Shown here: positions 1 through 10,878 of the stretch, one piece after another
How positions within the stretch are numbered: position 1 is the first letter of the stretch
Layout of the letters: each line of letters opens with the position of its first letter
Assembly: GCA_033816765.1 (NCBI GenBank)
Contig: CM066292.1
Location: forward strand, 5,580,001-5,644,000
Length of the DNA stretch: 64,000 nucleotides
Source: Nothopassalora personata
Lineage: Eukaryota > Ascomycota > Dothideomycetes > Mycosphaerellales > Mycosphaerellaceae
Direction: 5' to 3'
Notes under the pieces: model-generated
What the model saw: the letters and a program-made list of their open reading frames with translations, nothing else
Told to the model about the DNA's origin: nothing
Database searches by the model: none
Program-made: the position numbers and the translations under genes

Positions 1-482
1 CGTACGATACTATAGATTCCTAAGGGTCTTTATTATAGATAGAGATAAGTTATTTATATCTAACTACTAGAAAACCTTAGTTTCCACGATCGGAATTAAA
101 CATAAGCTATCTACTGCCTACTATCCGTAAACTAATAGGCAAATAGAAAGAATGAATCAAACCCTAGAATAATATCTACGATACTATATTAACTATACAT
201 AGGACAATTAGGTTACACTCCTACCTATAGCACAGTTAGTACTAAATAACTATAAGTCCGAAACAACAGGCGAAACACCTTTCTTCGTAAACTACGGAAA
301 ATATCCGAACCTGTTTAGCGAAGAAGGATTACATCTATAAGCTAAAAGGGTAATCGTAACTACGGAGGCGATAAAAACCATCTACGAAAACTTAATACGA
401 AGGGTTAGGAGTAACTAAGACAAAATTGCGACATTATACAATAAGAAACGACAAATGGTACCTTAGCTTAAGAAGGGGGATA
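1..482 (+). mobile_element. RIP-mutated Ty3/Gypsy integrase C-terminal fragment
   Basis: Reading the plus strand through RIP stops gives the end of a Gypsy integrase: a stretch like HPQTDGQTER near position 110-150 followed by an Asn-Gln-Thr-Leu-Glu motif, then the usual run through a LP-Q-ALNN segment to about 460. Almost every CAG/CAA has become TAG/TAA and CpA is nearly absent, which is RIP. The element enters from outside the window and stops where an opposite-strand relic begins. Seen: the motif order; inferred: family. No functional product is possible. Confidence 0.75.
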
Positions 483-1883
483 AGGCAATAATATATACGT
501 CTAGTAGGTCTCTTAGTATCTCGTTAATTAGGTCTTAGAATGCGGCTAGTGCATTAGTTAATCTAAAAGGCATAACTAAGAACTCGTATAGTCCGTATCG
601 AGTCCTAAATGCGGTTTTCTATTCTTCTCCTTCCGCTATACGGATAGTGTAGAAGGCGTCTTATAAATCGATCTTTATGTACTAGTCTAATCCGGTTAAT
701 CTATCCTATGCTTCTTCGATGTTCGGTAGTAGATATCGGTTCTTAATAGTAATCTCGTTTAACTTTCGGTAGTCTTATACGAGTCGTAGTTTCCCGTTTA
801 CTTTTAGAATAAACATATATAGAGATGCTACGCTTAAGGTCGACCTTCGTATTCGTCCTTTCGCTAGGTTCTTCTTTAGCTATTCTCGTAGGGTTGTTAG
901 CTCCTTTTCGGACATTAGATATAGGGGTCCCTATAGAGGCTCTTTCCCTAGCTAAATGTTTATCTTATAATCCTATAGTTAGTACTTAGGTAAGGTGTCT
1001 CTACCCTTTTCCTCTTTAAAGAGCCTCTTCCATTTAAGGTACCCCTTAGGGATAGTTAACTCCGAAATCTTAGTATCCTTCGATAGTGCGTTAAGTCTAT
1101 TACTTCTAGTAGCTTTATAACCCGGCGGCCCTACGCTAGTGTCTATCCCGGTCGAAGGTAGTTCTTCTATCCTTCTAGTCGGCGTAAGCTCTATTCGATT
1201 AAGCTATCTTTTTACCTTATCTACTAGCGAACGCTACCGCTACGTAGGATTAATGTCGATAATGCAATCGTATTACTTAAATGTAAGTACTCCTCTTCTC
1301 TAGTCGATAGCTAGATTATGCTTTCTTAACTAAGGTGTACCTAGTACGATCTTATAACTAGCTATGTTAGTAACATCTAAGACAATTTTCTCGTAGTACC
1401 GTTAGATAGCTAGTAGTAACGGTATCGTCTCTCGTTCTACGCTAGGTAAGGATAATCTATCTACCGCGATTAATTTATACCCTTCGTTCTTATGTTGGGT
1501 TACGATCCCTTTAGTCCTAATAAATGCTTCGGAGGCAAAATTCCCGCTCGCTCCGGAGTTAATTATAACCCTAGTCCTATAACCGTTAACGATTACTTAT
1601 GTTCGGAAGACTACTATTAATGCTTAAGCTTATTATATATTACATAACTTCTTTTAGTCGCTTATTCCTAAGGAGTCGATCCTTTTCCCTATTCGTATAT
1701 AGAACGTCGTGCTTCGTGTCTTAAGGCCTCCGCTTAAACCTAGCGCGAGCCTTTCTATATCTATACCTATCTTCGGTAACGTTCCTAGATCTTCTACGTT
1801 TCTAAGTAGAGTACGCGTACGTATTATACTACGTTACGTAATTTATTCGATATAAATGTTCCTAACGGCGTAAGGTATCCGGT
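483..1883 (-). mobile_element. RIP-mutated Ty3/Gypsy relic (Gypsy-D): protease and reverse transcriptase
   Basis: On the minus strand the region 500-1000 decodes as Gypsy reverse transcriptase: a G-KLRLV-DYRKLNE stretch, then PLPNIEE-like, DL-DAF-T-I and finally FLVMPFRLTNA near 540-600, all interrupted by RIP stops. Around 1500-1560 a DSGAS-type aspartic protease motif is recognisable as NSGASGNF. It is a partial element: integrase is missing and the Gypsy-A LTR starts at its right edge. It abuts the plus-strand integrase fragment at 1-482 in convergent orientation, so the two are separate fragments or parts rearranged by recombination. Confidence 0.75.
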
Positions 1884-2081
1884 TATAAGGGTAGCCTATA
1901 GCTAACCCTTATATATAATGCGGCTATACCTGGCTTAGCATACCGTACGTAACGCGTATACGTACACTAGGAGACGCGTATAGCGTCGATAGAAGAAAGT
2001 AAGCTTTAGTTTATCTACGATTAGAAGATCGTAGGCGTACTATATATTACGACATCCCCTTATAGCCTTACGGCCCTTATA
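1884..2081 (+). repeat. Gypsy-A 5' LTR, copy 1
   Basis: A 198-bp repeat that recurs five more times in this window (8806, 25322, 41945, 42938, 56573). It begins TATAAGGGTAGCC and ends CCTTATA; in the best-preserved copy these ends are TGTAAGG and TTACA, so the terminal TG/CA were lost by RIP. Coding sequence of Gypsy-A follows immediately on the plus strand, which makes this the 5' LTR. Confidence 0.88.
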
Positions 2082-5000
2082 GTTCTAAAGCTTCCCTTCG
2101 TTATAATCTATATACGCTATAGAGCCTAATCGCGACGTATACGACGGCGAGTCGCCTACGCCGCCCCTAAGCCCTAGAGTATAGTAGTAGGCGCGTCATA
2201 TAGCCTTAGTTACGAGAAGAGAGGCCTTACGGGCTAAGATTAAAGAGTAAGAGATATAGCGGGAGATCGAGCGGCTAGAGATCTTACGCGCTATAAGCGT
2301 ACCGCCTCTAGAGCGTATAGGAGGGAGGAGAGAAGATTACCTCCCTACTATAACCCCTGCCTCTATCTCTATAACTACTAATGATAATATTATAGTACGA
2401 GGCGCGGCCGTAGCGCATACGACGCGACCGCGTCTAAAAGAGCCGACGCCTTTTAGAGGGGATTCGATAAGGAAGGTAAGGGTATTCCTTCGGGAGCTCT
2501 TACTTATCTTCGCCCTCTTAGGCACTATATATACGATAGACGAATTAAAGGTCCTATATAGGGTTATGTACCTTAGCGGAGAGGTAAGCGAGCGATAGTA
2601 TACTAACTATAGCGCCGTTAACCTCGTAGGGTATATATACTAGGACTTTAAGGAGTTCTACCGAGACGTATACGGCGATCCTATAAATCGCGTACTTAAC
2701 GTTATATTAGAGTACGAGGTTATAAGATAGAAGGATAACTAGATAGCGCGGCAGTTCGCGACTAAGCTAGATATTATAGAGGACTAGTTAGGTAACTACT
2801 CGGAAGCGTAATGTATACGGTACCTACTAGCGAAGCTTACGCCTCGCTTACGGTCCGCTATCGTTAGCTACTATAATATCCCTACGACTAGAGAAGACCT
2901 AGTAGTCCTAGCCTCGCGTATCGAAAGTACCGAGCGCCGAGGTAGTAGCGGAGGGCACGACCGCGGGCAGTATATACGTCGTAAGCGTAAAGCTAAGGGC
3001 GTACATAAGCGGGCCGATCGCCTAAAGTAATAGAAGTAGAGTTAAGTACCGGGCGCCTCGGGTACGAGTTAGTAGCGAGACGCCGGTAGCTCGTCTTTAA
3101 CTAGCTAGAAGTCGAAAGTAGAGTACTACGGCTACGGTAGGAAGGGTTACTATAAGACGGAGTACCGGAATAGACACCTATAGAAAGACCGCGACGCGTA
3201 AGCGGTTCGTAGGTTAGAAACTATCGAGGCTTTAACTAAGAAGGGCGAATAGGGAAAAGGTAGAGGACTAGGTAAGGGTCGCTCCTAAGTCCGAGTTTCT
3301 ATATAGACACCTTAAGGCAAGTCAATACGAGTCTAGCGCGTTACTTACGAGGCGCCGTCGAGACGCGTAAGGGCTTTCGCGAGGCTATGTTTCTTCTAGA
3401 TAACGGTATAGATTTAAGCTTAGTATCGTATAAGTATGTACTCCGACACTAGATATAGCCTATTAGTAGTATAAAGCTTCTAAATCTAGAGTCGTACGCG
3501 TAGGACTAGGGGCATTACTACGGCGCCTATACGGTTCGCGTACGACTAGCTAACGATGTAGGAGTAGAGCGCGTAAGCGACGCTATCTACTATATAGCGC
3601 CTATAGGTAGGCCGTTAGTTATTTTAGGTAGACCCTAGCGGTATCGTAATTGGATAGTAAAGGCCGATAAGGATAACTAGTAGTACTACGGTATAGAGAC
3701 GCCTACGATTTAGTAGCGTAACGTACGCGAGTTCCTTAAGGATCTCGAGAGCTTAAAGTAGGTTTATACGATAAGTGTTCGGGCTATTACTATAGTAGTA
3801 CCCGAAGGAGAGGGCCCCTCGTAGCCTAAAGAATTTATAGACTTCCGAGATATATACGCACCTAATAAGTAGGCAAAGCGTAAGATGCCCGACGGGGTTA
3901 AGTATACGATTAATCTCGTTAAAGGAAAGAAACCCCCTTTTAAGCCGCTGTACTACTAGTCCTTAACTAAGCTAGAGGCCTTAAAGGAGTACCTTACGTA
4001 AGTAATAGAGAAGGGGTAGATTAGGCGATCCGTAAGCGAGGCGGGTACGCCTATCCTATTCGTACTAAAGAAGAATAGTACTCTTAGGCTCTATATAGAT
4101 TATAGAGGCCTAAATAAGATTATAGTAAAGAACCGGTACCTACTACCCCTAATTAGTAAGACCTTAGATAGGCTATAGGGCGCTAGGCTCTTTACTATAA
4201 TCGACCTATAGGATGCCTACTACCGTATTCCTATTAAGCGAGGAGACGAGTAGAAGACTACGTTTCGCACGCGATACGGTTACTACGAGTACTTAGTTAT
4301 GCCTTTTAGGTTAACTAACGCACTAGCTACCTTTTAGGGGTACATTAATAAGGCCCTTACTAGGTTAGTAGATAATATCTACGTAGTCTACCTAGATAAC
4401 ATCCTTATCTATAGCGTAACGCGTAAGGAGCACGTACGAGCCGTACGCGCGGTACTAGAGAGGCTACGAAAGTTCGCCCTATTTACGAACCTAAAGAAGT
4501 GTAGCTTCTTTTAGGAGAATGCCGAGTTCCTAGGATTTATCGTAAGTGTCGTAGGCGTATCGATAGATAGGAGTAGGGTAGCCGTAATCGAGGAATAGCC
4601 TACGCCTATAAGTTTTTATAAGGTTTAATCCTTCCTAGGATTCTATAACTTCTATAGGCGCTTTATTAAAGGGTACTCGAGGATTACGAAGCTATTAATA
4701 GACCTACTAAAGGGATATTAGAATAGTAAGAAGCAAGGGCCTCTTATATAGTCCGCTTACGAGGAGTAAGCGTTCTAACGGCTAAAAGCTAGGTTCCTCG
4801 GAGTACCTATCCTAAGGTACTTCGATCCTTCGTTACGTACGAGGGTTAAGACGGATACCTTAGGTTTTGCGATTATAGGCATTATCTCTTAGCTATTTAG
4901 GACTAAGTAGCATCTAATTACCTTCTATTCTCGTAAGATAATACCTACCGAGTGCAATTATAAGACCTATAACTAAGAGCTACTAGTAGTAGTAGAGGCA

Positions 5001-5953
5001 TTTAAGCATTAGCGACCGTACCTCGAAGGCGCATCGTATACGGTTTAGGTACTAGTCGACTACACGAACCTATAGGGTTTTATAATAGTAAAGTAGCTAA
5101 ACGGGAGATAAGCTCGATAGGCGACGTTTCTATAACCTTTCGACTTCGTAGTAGAGTATAGGTCGGGGAAGAGTAACCTAGCCGATACGCTATCGCGACG
5201 TAGTAACTACGTACGCGTAGCGTAGTAGACATCGAACTTACTTCCTACGCTATAAAGTAAGCTATCTTTCTAGAAGGAATCCCTATTAAGAGAGGACGAG
5301 CCTATAGTAAGGCGCGTAACCGCTACCTACGAGAAGATATAGGATAAGGCGACGATAATAGTAGTAGTAGCCTACGAGCCGTAGGGGACCCGATCGCTAC
5401 TAGTAAGAGTATACGCTATAATAATGTAGGGCGGCCTAGGTAAACTACTTATACTACTAATAAAAATCGTATAGGGGAGAGACAATAGGTACGTCGTATA
5501 CTTATCGTAGGCGCCTAGCGAAGGGGACGCTAAGGACTAGTATATAAAAGACGGGTTAGTCTATCGCGGGAACGCGATTATAGTACCCGAAGACTATATA
5601 GTAAGAGCATAGCTACTCTATATACATTATAACGACCTACTAGTAGGGCACTTTAGTAAGGTAAAGACTAAAGAGCTACTACGACGTTATTACTAGTAGT
5701 AATCACTTAGTAAAGATATAAGGGAGTATATTAGAAACTGTAGGGCTTATTAGACCTCGAAGGCGAGGCGCTATCGACCCTACGGCGAGCTATAGCTACT
5801 ACCTAGGCTAGAAGGTCTATAATAGGAAATTACTATAGATTTCATTACGGACCTACCGCTAAGTAAGCGAGGAGAATGCGTGTATAATACGATCCTAGTA
5901 ATCGTTAACCGCTACTCTAAAATAAACTTGTACATTCCTACGACTAAGACATA
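2082..5953 (+). mobile_element. Gypsy-A internal region, copy 1 (gag and pol to early integrase), RIP-mutated
   Basis: Gag-like sequence lies about 2200-3250, with a decayed zinc knuckle near 3120-3180. Protease and RT follow: an AYYRIPIK-GDE stretch at about 4215, then EYLVMPFRLTNA at 4290, and YLDNILIYS (the YxDD box, second Asp changed by RIP) near 4392. RNase H follows near 4860-5230, with integrase zinc-finger and core start near 5600-5950. The same sequence recurs, well aligned, at 43137-45167 plus 51288-53141 and, reversed, at 33637-35867 plus 40939-41944. Homology stops near 5953, so the copy has lost its 3' half and 3' LTR. Every frame is broken by C-to-T changes at CpA. Confidence 0.85.
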
Positions 5954-6041
5954 CTATTACGGAATGATTCCTAGGGACCCTAGAATTATAACGACAAGAC
6001 GAACACGTAACTTATCCTACCTAAGCGCTTAGACTTGGAGC

Positions 6042-6102
6042 AATTAGACTGCTTATGCTTAGACTAATTAGACTGCTTATGCTTAGAATAATTAGACTAA
6101 TT
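6042..6102. repeat. Short tandem repeat, 24-bp unit
   Basis: Two full 24-bp units starting at 6042 and 6066, nearly identical, followed by a 13-bp partial third unit. It lies just past the point where Gypsy-A copy 1 loses homology, so it could belong to the border of the next element. No function is evident. Confidence 0.85.
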
Positions 6103-6354
6103 ACCGAGATCTACGAATCTCTTTTGTATTTAGGAACGCTAGAAACCCTTATAGTTCTAATACGTTCAACTTATGTTACTATCTTACTAATTAGAATATA
6201 ACTCTTATTCCAATTATTTATCTTCGCTTAGCTTACTTTAGCCTCTCTAAAGAATACCGCCACGTAACTTAACTTATCTCTCCTTTAAGACTAGCCCTAG
6301 AACGAGACATAACACTTTAAACGCCCTTAGGATAAGCGCTACTTAAGTAGCTAG

Positions 6355-6375
6355 TAGGGGAACACCCGCCCCTAG
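6355..6375 (+). repeat. Inverted repeat arm with internal hairpin (left)
   Basis: A 21-bp sequence, TAGGGG-AACACCCG-CCCCTA plus G, is found exactly in reverse complement at 8250-8270. Each copy is also a hairpin by itself (TAGGGG against CCCCTA). The pair encloses the Gypsy-C gag relic. Similarity extends a few bases inward (aagtag). Their survival unmutated is partly explained by the near lack of CpA in the motif. Confidence 0.85.
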
Positions 6376-8249
6376 CGAAGTAGGAAGCATCCGCCGTACG
6401 CTACTATAATAGACTACTACGAAGGACGATAAGTCTAATAATGATAACGAGCCTACTCTAAGGAAGAACGACGTTAAGGCTACTAAGCTAGACCTCTTCT
6501 ATAGAGATAGAGCTAAGTTCGACGACTAGGTTAATTAGATAGATATATATCTTATGTTTAACCTAGTCGATGCCGATAAAAGAACTATCTTCGCTATTAC
6601 GTACCTTCGCGGAAGTGCGTAGAACTAGATTAAACCTTACATTAAAGAATACCTTAAAGGTATAGGACGATAAGACCCTACCGGAATGTTTAGGAGCTAC
6701 ACCCTCTTTAAAGAAAAGATAAAGTTAATCTTTAGAACCTCGAACGAAGTCTAATAGGCTATACGAATTATTCAACACCTAAAGTAGAAGACGTCTACTT
6801 TAGAGTATACCGCCAAATTCGAAGAATACGGATAAATTACTAGATAGGACTAGACGGCGTTAATAACTATGTTCCGACGTAGACTTAAGGACTCCGTTAA
6901 GGACGAGTTAATAAGACACGGGGGACAGATTACTAACCTCGAAGAGCTAATAAAGGCGTCGATTAATATCGATAACTAGCTCTAGGAACGACACTAGGAA
7001 AAGAAACACGACTCTAAAGTAGGAGGTATAGTAGGATACGCTCCGGATCGTAGACCCTTAGGAGGATACGTTACGAAGGGAGAATTTTCACGATAAAGCT
7101 AGCCCTACTATAGACTATAGCTAATGGAACTAGACGTTACCTAACGGGGACGGAGGATCGATAAGAGTAGGGGCTACGGAAAGCCCTTTAAAGGAAAAGG
7201 AAAACTTATATACTATACCTATAGTAAGGAAGGTCACATAGTACGGGATTGCCGCGGTAAAAATATAGTGCGCCGCGAGCAGTTTAATATAATGTAACTA
7301 AAGGTAGGCAAATCTAGGAGTAGTGTTAAACCCCGACAATTTAACTATACCTAGAGAGTAGAGGAGAAGGATAGTAACCGGGTTACGACGCCTCTCCTAT
7401 ACCCCTTATAAGGACGAGGAGGATACTATGTTTAATAACATATACTACTAGCGAATAACTAACAATTAAAGACTATTAGATTATTTAGCATAATAGTACG
7501 AGGAGTTAACTATAAAGTTAAGAAGGAATCTCGACACGGTTACGGAAGCCTTTACTAGCGATTCTATTACTAGGACTCGTGTTAAACCTACTACGACGCT
7601 AAGTTAGGCGTAGGGTACTAGCTACGATAACTAGTAGGAACCCTAGGAGCTTAACATAGACAAAATAAGCTCTAAGAAGTAGATATAGACGAATCTTACT
7701 TCGATAACAACAATAAAGAAAACTAGGATCTAGAATAGAACGGACGCTAGTTACTAGTACTAGAACAACAAATAAACGAACTAGATACTATCGAAGAAGA
7801 TTACGTACCGGAGGAGTTAAGCGAGGACTTATCCGAAGAAGAAGAGAGCGACACTAACGACAAAAACGAAGTATACATATTTACGGTAGATGCGCTAAAG
7901 AAACTCTATAAGTTAATTATCTACCTCTAACGAAGGTATAAAGAATTCCTACTAAAGTTCTTAGGGAAACGATACCTAAACCCTAACGAATTCGATAAGA
8001 CACTTGACACAATAAGGGGTATAGTATAGGGCTACCTAACTATAAACAATACTAAGAACTTAGCTAAAGTTAGCTATAGAGTTAAATAAGAAGTACGTAT
8101 CTATCTAAGTAATCTAAGTGTCGAACTTATCTCGGTTGCTATAGTAGAACTCTAGCTTACTAACCGTAAGGGATTTATTGCCTACGTAAGTAGCTAAGGC
8201 ATTAATAGCATCGTTCGCGGTCCGTAGTCGGGTACCTCTATCTACTTTA

Positions 8250-8270
8250 CTAGGGGCGGGTGTTCCCCTA
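8250..8270 (-). repeat. Inverted repeat arm with internal hairpin (right)
   Basis: Perfect reverse complement of 6355-6375. Together they bound about 1.9 kb of gag relic. They might be terminal sequences of a composite or MITE-like unit, or conserved leader hairpins of two oppositely placed elements; the sequence alone does not decide. Confidence 0.85.
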
Positions 8271-8805
8271 GTGCTCTATCAATCTCCTATTCTAGAGGGC
8301 GTTTAAAGCTATTAGGTTTAGTTAAACCTATAATCTTACTAAGTCAACTAACAAGTTAGGTAACCTTCGTTCGATCGAGATTTATTCTCGTCGAGTAGGA
8401 GTAGGAGGGAGAGCAGTATAAAGCAGTAGCGAGGTAGCGGTTAGGTAAGGTTATATTCTAAACAGTAAGATTAAATAGTAAGTTAAACGCTTCGAAAGCT
8501 ATAGGGCATTTCGCTACGTTCCTAAATACAAGGAATACATTATCTAGATCTATAGTATCTACCTATAGATCCTATAGATCTAAAGGGTCTATAGTGTCTA
8601 TCGAGGGAGCGATAGATCCTCTATATAGGGGATCTGTATTACGAGACACGGATCCTAATGTTGTTACGTACTAGTACGGGGGAGCCTTAGGCCTATCGCG
8701 CTTAGACCGTAATACCTTATAGATATACTGAAAGGCGCGTAGAGTAAGGAACTTAGTAAAATTCAATCCCTGTTATATATATGTAAAAGTAGGTATATAG
8801 TTAGG

Positions 8806-9008
8806 TGTAAGAACCGTAAGGCTATAAGGGGATGTCGTAATGTATAGTACAGTACGCCTACGATCTTCTAATCGTAGATAAACTAAAGCTTACTTTCTTC
8901 TATAGACGCTATACGCGTCTCCTAGTGTACGCATACGCGTCACGTGCGGCATGCTAAGCCGGGCATAGCCGCATTATATGTAAGGGTTAGCTATAGGCTG
9001 CCCTTACA
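8806..9008 (-). repeat. Solo LTR of Gypsy-A with intact target-site duplication
   Basis: A 203-bp LTR in reverse orientation with canonical ends TGTAAG and CTTACA, flanked by the exact 5-bp duplication ttagg (8801-8805 and 9009-9013). No internal element sequence adjoins, so it is a solo LTR formed by LTR-LTR recombination. It keeps CpA and TpG sites (for example cacgtgcggcatgc) that are lost in the other five copies, so it is the best reference for the pre-RIP LTR. Confidence 0.92.
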
Positions 9009-9232
9009 TTAGGAAAGTACCTTAGTATCCTACCTCGCTATTACTAGCTCTAATTAGTCTTCTAAGTAGTATATTTATAGGTACGTTAATAATAGAACTA
9101 CCGTCCCGTTATTATATATATAGAGTAAGAGCGTATAAGTATAACGGTATATAGATCGTTAGTATAGGTCTATTATCTCTATTCTAATATAGATCTTTAC
9201 GTATTATAGCTAGAAATTAAGGTCAGAAGTTC
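9009..9232. other. RIP-affected, unassigned border sequence
   Basis: After the solo LTR the sequence remains TpA-rich and CpA-poor to about 9215 and then changes within a few tens of bases to normal composition. No coding signal was seen on either strand. Confidence 0.5.
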
Positions 9233-9260
9233 CCGGACCTAAGTCCGGCTTATCGATAAG
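9233..9260. repeat. Two adjacent palindromes at the border of the gene island
   Basis: CCGGAC-CTAA-GTCCGG (9233-9248) is followed directly by the perfect 12-bp palindrome CTTATCGATAAG (9249-9260). They sit exactly at the change from RIP-mutated to normal DNA. They may be a remnant transposon end or a chance cruciform; no partner copy was found by eye elsewhere in the window. Confidence 0.7.
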
Positions 9261-9482
9261 TGCTTAGCCAATAAGAGGGCGAATCCATGACAACGAGATT
9301 TTGACCAATCACAATCCCTACTCCCCCACCAAGTGCTTTTTCACCAACCCAATCCGAATTGAAGGCCACTTCGTGGCCTATCATGTACCGATGGACGCCA
9401 GATTCCGATTGGTCGCAGCGAACGCCAAGGCCAGCTTGTTTTGACCTCACACGGGCGGCGCTGAAGGACAATCGAGTGGCGG

Positions 9483-9926
9483 ATGCAGCACAGGTCATCA
9501 TTAATATATATATCTGTCTTCAACTACCGATGGCGAGGCTGGGCAATGATCAGTATCTGGGTGTTATACAAGAGCCTTACGGACGCTGGCTTCAGCTCAA
9601 TCATCTCTGCACCTGCACACAACCAGAGCGGGAAAGGCTCCAGAGAGAAAGAGCCAGTCGAAGTGGGCCATAAAGGATGCCACTTTGGATCTTGCCCGCC
9701 ATACTCGCCACCATATGGCAACAACGCCTCCGAGCCACGCTTCAACTACGTCAATTCCTACCCTGTCACTGCCAATCGCTACGGGACTCAGAACCTCTCT
9801 GAGACGTTTTTCGATGGCCCACCGGACATGACGGTATCAGGACCAAATGCCGGCAATACCCTCGGCTGGATTACAACACGGTCTGGAACTGTTTGTTTCG
9901 GAGAGCATTCTCATGTGCTTGCCTGA
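9483..9926 (+). pseudogene. SurE-like acid phosphatase/nucleotidase pseudogene, N-terminal part
   Basis: The open frame matches the N-terminal half of fungal SurE-type survival proteins (5'/3'-nucleotidase or acid phosphatase fold). Seen in order: a GWA-(x)n-LY-SLTDAGF segment (about residues 19-35), SAPA-NQSGKGS (about 41-51), CHFGSCP, then NYVNSYPVTANRYG and a DMTVSGPNAGNTLG block that corresponds to the family's SGPN-G-N-G motif. The catalytic NDDG at the start is degraded (NYRWRG in its place). The frame diverges after SGTV, just past the SGPN block, and ends early, so about half the protein is missing. Decay is by indels and substitutions, not RIP. Confidence 0.72.
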
Positions 9927-10137
9927 AAAAGCGCAGCAAAGGACTATAGACTCTAAAGCACGCTCAAAGTAGGACAAAAGGCCGGATCTATCTTCCTCTG
10001 CAGCCCCCGCGACCATTGCGGCGATGAAAAGCGCCTAGAGTCGTCTTGCTGGCATTGCGGGACCGACTCTTAGACCTCCGCTCATCGCCACGGCGAAATC
10101 GTCCACCAAGGCACGAAGACTTGTCTCAATCCTCTCG
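9927..10137. other. Intergenic, no gene seen
   Basis: Normal base composition. It lies between the end of the SurE remnant and the 3' end of the LysM gene, both of which point toward it. Nothing recognisable was found. Confidence 0.5.
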
Positions 10138-10878
10138 TCATCCTTCGGGCCAGGCCTCAGCTATCTTCTTGCCCTTCTTGGGTCCTGCAGTATACATCAT
10201 AGGAGTGGCCTTGATGGGCGTGTGAGACACGGTGCCATCCGGGGGCGCCTCTGACAACTGGCCTGGAAGCCTGATGGCGTCATGCACCATCCAAGGTTGC
10301 GATTCGTACGTCGATTCCGATATTGGAGCCGGCATACCAAATCCAACAGATCTGATACAGACCTCCTGGCCAGCACGTAGCTTGTTGCAGCTCGCATCGT
10401 TGATTGTCGGATTCAGCTTGTACAAATCGTCGATGCTGATTATGTACCTCGTGGCAATGCTCTCGCAAGTGTCGGTAGGTCGAGCATTAATGTAACGCAT
10501 ACAGAAGCCGTTTCGCTCGGCAGGTACGCGGAAGTATTTAGACCAGAGACGAGGTAGCGCCGTGATCCTGGACTTCGGGAAACCACCGGGTGGAGAGATG
10601 CAGACGACCGTGCCGTTTAGCTGCTGGATATCGTCGCACAACTTCGGTGCCCGCGTGTTCCAGGATTGGAGTTCCGCGATCGACAATTCGTGGAGCGCAT
10701 CGAGGGTTAACTCGAGGCATGTTTGGTTGTCCTTTACAACGTAGATGAAGCAAGGCTCCGGCAGACATATTGTTTTGCCAGGCTCGAATGCTGTATGTAC
10801 TAGGACCTGGTGGTGACAAGAGGACCTTCTCGTAGCCGAGAGGACTACGACAATAGGTTCACAGACTTTCTGGCACAT
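10138..10878 (-). CDS. LysM-domain protein (two LysM units), no visible signal peptide
   Basis: A 246-residue frame with ATG at 10878. Two LysM-like units are visible: residues about 37-96 (CFIYVVKDNQTC-(x)n-L, then a W-T-P-C-like segment ending CISPPGG) and about 122-178 (C-Y-A-PTDTCESIA, LYKLNP-I, LRAGQEVCI). LysM modules bind chitin or related glycans; in fungi they occur in secreted effectors and in chitinases. The cysteines expected for secreted fungal LysM units are present, yet the first 25 residues are not a good signal peptide, so a 5' exon or the true start may be lost. Its 5' end overlaps the start of the opposite-strand gene at 10804-12963, an arrangement that suggests a rearrangement breakpoint. 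The C-terminal 65 residues carry no recognisable domain. Confidence 0.6.
   Translation of the reverse strand: MCQKVCEPIVVVLSATRRSSCHHQVLVHTAFEPGKTICLPEPCFIYVVKDNQTCLELTLDALHELSIAELQSWNTRAPKLCDDIQQLNGTVVCISPPGGFPKSRITALPRLWSKYFRVPAERNGFCMRYINARPTDTCESIATRYIISIDDLYKLNPTINDASCNKLRAGQEVCIRSVGFGMPAPISESTYESQPWMVHDAIRLPGQLSEAPPDGTVSHTPIKATPMMYTAGPKKGKKIAEAWPEG

Larger units (their letters stand above)
5954..8800 (+). mobile_element. RIP-mutated Gypsy gag relic (Gypsy-C) and flanking non-coding sequence
   Basis: Between about 6430 and 7300 the plus strand decodes as a retrotransposon gag (Retrotrans_gag type): a KLDLFYRDR-KFD start, a FNLVDADKRTIFAITYLRG segment, a ML-KFRRRLKD-like helix, and a CxxC-KEGH-ARDC zinc knuckle at about 7215-7255 in RIP-damaged form. 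Acidic low-complexity sequence continues to about 8060. No RT or integrase follows, so this is a gag-only fragment. The stretch 8060-8800 shows no coding signal and may hold LTR or leader sequence. CpA depletion is as strong as in the neighbours. Confidence 0.65.

Noticed and set aside
1884..2081. CRISPR-like or regulatory repeat array made by the six ~200-bp repeats
   Set aside because: The repeats are dispersed in both orientations, have TG/CA-type termini, flank retrotransposon genes and, in two cases, show target-site duplications; they are LTRs.
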